NCBI GenBank assembly: GCA_964474045.1
Contig: CAYYRC010000005.1
Coordinates: 80,048-144,047 of the forward strand
Origin: JACJWR01 sp964474045
GTDB lineage: Bacteria; Actinomycetota; Actinomycetes; S36-B12; UBA10799
Length of the DNA: 64,000 bases
Direction: 5' to 3'
Numbering within the stretch: position 1 is the stretch's first letter; each line of letters opens with the position of its first letter. The notes below the pieces were generated by a model. The model was given only the letters and a program-made list of their open reading frames with translations. It was not told the DNA's origin and made no database searches. Below are positions 61,735 through 64,000 of the stretch, in pieces. A program made the translations under genes and the position numbers.

Positions 61735-63869
61735 GCCGGGAACGGGGCATCTCGGCGGCGGCCGACGCGGCCCTGCGCGAGATCCTCCAGCCCACCGGGG
61801 TCGGCCTGCAACCAGACTCCGGCAGTGCGCTGGTCGATGCTCTGGTCCTGGCGGCGGCCGCCGCCGGCACTCAGGTTGCGCCCGAGCGCATCGCCCAGGT
61901 TGCACGCCACCCGTCTGACGAGGTCGACGTGTGCGCGCAGCGGCTCGGCATACCCCTGCGGCAGGTCGAGCTGGCACCGGACTGGTGGCGGGCCGAGACC
62001 GGCCCCTATGTGGTGGCGGACGCCGGCGATGGGCGGCCGGCGGCCGCCCTACCCGATGGGGATGGGTACGTCCTCGTGCTCGCCCACCGGACGCTCCGGG
62101 TGGGCGCCGGTCTCGCGGCGAAGGTGTCGGCGCGCGCCTGGAGCGTGACCCCCCGGCTGCCTGGTCACCCCGCGGATCTGCGGGCACTGGCTCGCGTGGT
62201 CACCACCGGGAGCTTGCGTCGCGACCTGGCTCGGCTGGTGGCCTATGCGATCCTCATCGCCCTGCTGGGGTTGGCGTTCCCGCTGTGGTCAGGTTGGGTG
62301 ATCGGCGAGCTGGTTCCGCTGGGCTCGGTGTCGCGGACGGTTGCGGCCGGTGCCCTGCTGCTGCTCGTCGCCCTGGCGATCGCCAACGTGACCTATCTGC
62401 AGGCGGTGGTGATCCAGCGCGTCGCCGCCCGGGTCGATGCGCGAGCGGTCGTTGTAGTGATCGATCGGCTCTTGCGGCTGCCGCTGCCGTTCTTCCGCGA
62501 GCACCAGGCCGGCTCGCTGGTGCAGCGCGTCCAGGGGCTGGACCAGGCCGCCCCGCTGCTGTCCCTGGCGTTCCTGCGGCTGCTGAGCGGCGCCGTGCTG
62601 GCGGTGTCCGGGATCGTCGTCATGTGCGTGCTCTACCTGCATCTGGCGCTGGTGGTGCTCGCGGTCGTGGCGGTGGTGGGGGGAGCCGTGTGGTTCATCC
62701 TGCACCGGCAGCTGCAGGCGCAGTCCACGTACTACGAACGCAACATCGCCCTCTCGGGGCTCACCCTGGCGATGTTCTCCGGAATCTCCAAGATCCGCGT
62801 CGGCGCCGCCGAGGGTCGCGTGAGGTCGCTGTGGGTGCTGCGTTACGCCGAGCAGCAACAGGCCGCGGCGGCGGTTGCGAACTGGCTCCAGCGGCTGTCC
62901 TTCGCCGCGGTCGCGCTGCCGGTCGCGGTCACGCTCACGGTGGTCGTGGGTTCGGTGCAGGCCGGCGGCGCATCGCAGCTGGGCCGCTTCACCTCATTCC
63001 TGACCGCCTCCGGCCAGGTGTCGACGGCGTGCGCCAGCATGCTCGTGCCGCTATCGGCGCTGGCCGCAAGCGTGCCGGTGATCCGAGCCATGCGCACGGT
63101 GCTGCGGGCGACGCCGGAGGCGGCTGGGTTCACTGCGGAGCCGGCGCGGCTGGAGGGGGCCGTGGAGCTCACCGACGTCTCCTTCTCGTATGGGGACTCC
63201 GCGATCCTGCGCAACGTCGACTTCCGGGCCGGGCCGGGGGAGTTCGTCGCGCTGGTGGGTCCTAGCGGCTCGGGGAAGACCACCCTGACGCGGCTGCTGC
63301 TGGGACTTGAGCAGCCGCGCGCCGGCGAGGTGATGTACGACGGGCGTCCGCTGGACCGCCTGGGAGCGGAGGCGGTGCGCCGCGAGATCGGAGTCGTCAC
63401 CCAATCGGCGCAGCTATCGACCGGCTCGATCCTGGAGAATATCGTCGGCGCGTCGACGCTGACCGAGGATGACGCCTGGCAGGCCGCGGAGCTGGCCGGG
63501 ATCGCTGACGACATCCGGGCGATGCCGATGGGCCTGCGAACTCCTGTCAGCGATGGTGCGGCGACCTTCTCCGGGGGTCAGAAGCAGCGGATCCTGCTGG
63601 CGCGCGCGCTCGCCCGGAAGCCCCGGGTGCTGATCCTGGATGAGGCCACGAGCGCCTTGGACGAGCCCACCCAGGCCGCCGTCGCCGGCAGCCTCAAGCG
63701 GCTCGGCGTCACCCGCATCGTGGTGGCGCATCGCCTCAGCACCATCCGAGGTGCTGACCGGATCTACGTGCTCAATCGCGGGCAGGTGGTGCAGGCGGGG
63801 TCGTTCGACATGTTGGTCGGGGCGCCGGGGCTGTTTCGCGACCTGGTGGCGCGGCAGTTGCCGGGCTGA
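61731..63869 (+). CDS. NHLM-type second ABC transporter
   Basis: 712 residues. An N-terminal region of about 150 residues resembles the peptidase-like or regulatory domain of the second NHLM transporter but shows no Cys/His pair for peptidase activity. Six helices (about 155-420) and an ABC domain follow: Walker A VGPSGSGKTTL, signature FSGGQKQRILLARAL, Walker B VLILDEATSALDE and H-loop VVAHRLSTI. Likely forms a heterodimer with, or a second pump beside, the C39 transporter. ATG overlaps its stop by 4 bp. Confidence 0.9.
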   Translation: MSRERGISAAADAALREILQPTGVGLQPDSGSALVDALVLAAAAAGTQVAPERIAQVARHPSDEVDVCAQRLGIPLRQVELAPDWWRAETGPYVVADAGDGRPAAALPDGDGYVLVLAHRTLRVGAGLAAKVSARAWSVTPRLPGHPADLRALARVVTTGSLRRDLARLVAYAILIALLGLAFPLWSGWVIGELVPLGSVSRTVAAGALLLLVALAIANVTYLQAVVIQRVAARVDARAVVVVIDRLLRLPLPFFREHQAGSLVQRVQGLDQAAPLLSLAFLRLLSGAVLAVSGIVVMCVLYLHLALVVLAVVAVVGGAVWFILHRQLQAQSTYYERNIALSGLTLAMFSGISKIRVGAAEGRVRSLWVLRYAEQQQAAAAVANWLQRLSFAAVALPVAVTLTVVVGSVQAGGASQLGRFTSFLTASGQVSTACASMLVPLSALAASVPVIRAMRTVLRATPEAAGFTAEPARLEGAVELTDVSFSYGDSAILRNVDFRAGPGEFVALVGPSGSGKTTLTRLLLGLEQPRAGEVMYDGRPLDRLGAEAVRREIGVVTQSAQLSTGSILENIVGASTLTEDDAWQAAELAGIADDIRAMPMGLRTPVSDGAATFSGGQKQRILLARALARKPRVLILDEATSALDEPTQAAVAGSLKRLGVTRIVVAHRLSTIRGADRIYVLNRGQVVQAGSFDMLVGAPGLFRDLVARQLPG

Positions 63870-63946
63870 CTGGCGCACCGTGTTGCCGCTCAGCCAGGTT
63901 CCAAGGTGAGCCAAGCCCGTACGTCGGCCAATTCTCAGAGACAAGC

Positions 63947-64000
63947 TGGTGCGCGAGGGGGGATTTGAACCCCCACACCCTTTCGGGCACACGGACCTGA
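63947..64000 (-). tRNA. tRNA-Leu (CAG), partial at window edge
   Basis: On the minus strand the visible 3' part reads an anticodon loop containing CAG, a long variable arm (TGCCCGAAAGGG), T-arm GGGGGTTCAAATCCCCC, acceptor strand CTCGCGC, discriminator A and an encoded CCA. The long variable arm and CTCGCGCACCA end are typical of tRNA-Leu. The 5' half is past the window. It marks the boundary of the RiPP locus and could be an integration site. Confidence 0.85.

Noticed and set aside
57426..63869. Lanthipeptide or thiopeptide cluster
   Set aside because: No LanM, LanB, YcaO or radical-SAM gene in the visible locus and no Cys or Thr in the core.
63947..64000. tRNA-Leu as proof of an integrated island
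   Set aside because: No integrase, no repeat of the tRNA 3' end was noticed on the left of the RiPP locus; kept only as a possibility.

Overview
The window is a GC-rich actinobacterial chromosome segment centred on the replication origin. The genus cannot be fixed from sequence alone. Evidence for Actinomycetota: a crgA, DUF3566, DLW-39, DUF5318 and DUF6049 gene set; a pknB/pbpA/rodA/pstP/fhaB/fhaA cell-division signalling operon; a separate MurJ-associated pseudokinase; cwlM; a padR-ino1 pair; and many genes whose start codon lies 6-7 nt after a TANNNT box, the usual actinobacterial leaderless arrangement. Gene order resembles (from memory) the Streptomyces and Mycobacterium oriC neighbourhoods.

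Layout. 1-4.6 kb: start of cytochrome bd oxidase cydA (cut by the window edge) with a DosR-like palindrome upstream, a membrane SpoIIE-type phosphatase, a class III aminotransferase, a Fno-like reductase and a possible small ORF. 4.6-8.2 kb: dnaB, a non-coding gap with DnaA boxes and a very strong terminator, then rplI, rpsR, ssb, rpsF. 8.3-14.4 kb: endonuclease IV, an alanine-racemase-like protein lacking the PLP lysine, a GT87-type membrane glycosyltransferase, a class A PBP whose transpeptidase motifs are degenerate, and a DUF5318 zinc-ribbon protein. 14.4-21.1 kb: padR-ino1, an MFS protein, a membrane protein, CCA-adding enzyme pcnA and a NUDIX hydrolase. 21.1-30.6 kb: DUF6049, murJ, pseudokinase, sigM and partner, trxB behind a SigR/SigH-type promoter, trxA, cwlM and a 33-residue membrane protein.

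30.6-36.1 kb is the leftward rpmH-rnpA-yidD-yidC-jag-rsmG-orf-parA-parB block with two parS sites. 36.1-46.7 kb holds dnaA, oriC, dnaN, recF, DUF721, gyrB, gyrA and DUF3566. 46.7-49.6 kb has tRNA-Ile, DLW-39, tRNA-Ala, ppiA, a rhomboid protease, crgA and trpG/pabA. 49.6-57.4 kb is the fhaA-fhaB-pstP-rodA-pbpA-pknB operon, without pknA.

The right end (57.4-63.9 kb) is accessory and the most novel part. It is a divergent RiPP locus with a 54-residue double-glycine precursor peptide and a GT-A-like protein on one strand, and an NHLM-type export apparatus (HlyD-like adaptor, C39-peptidase ABC transporter, second ABC transporter) on the other. No standard RiPP-modifying enzyme is visible, and the predicted core has no cysteine. 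A partial tRNA-Leu closes the window.
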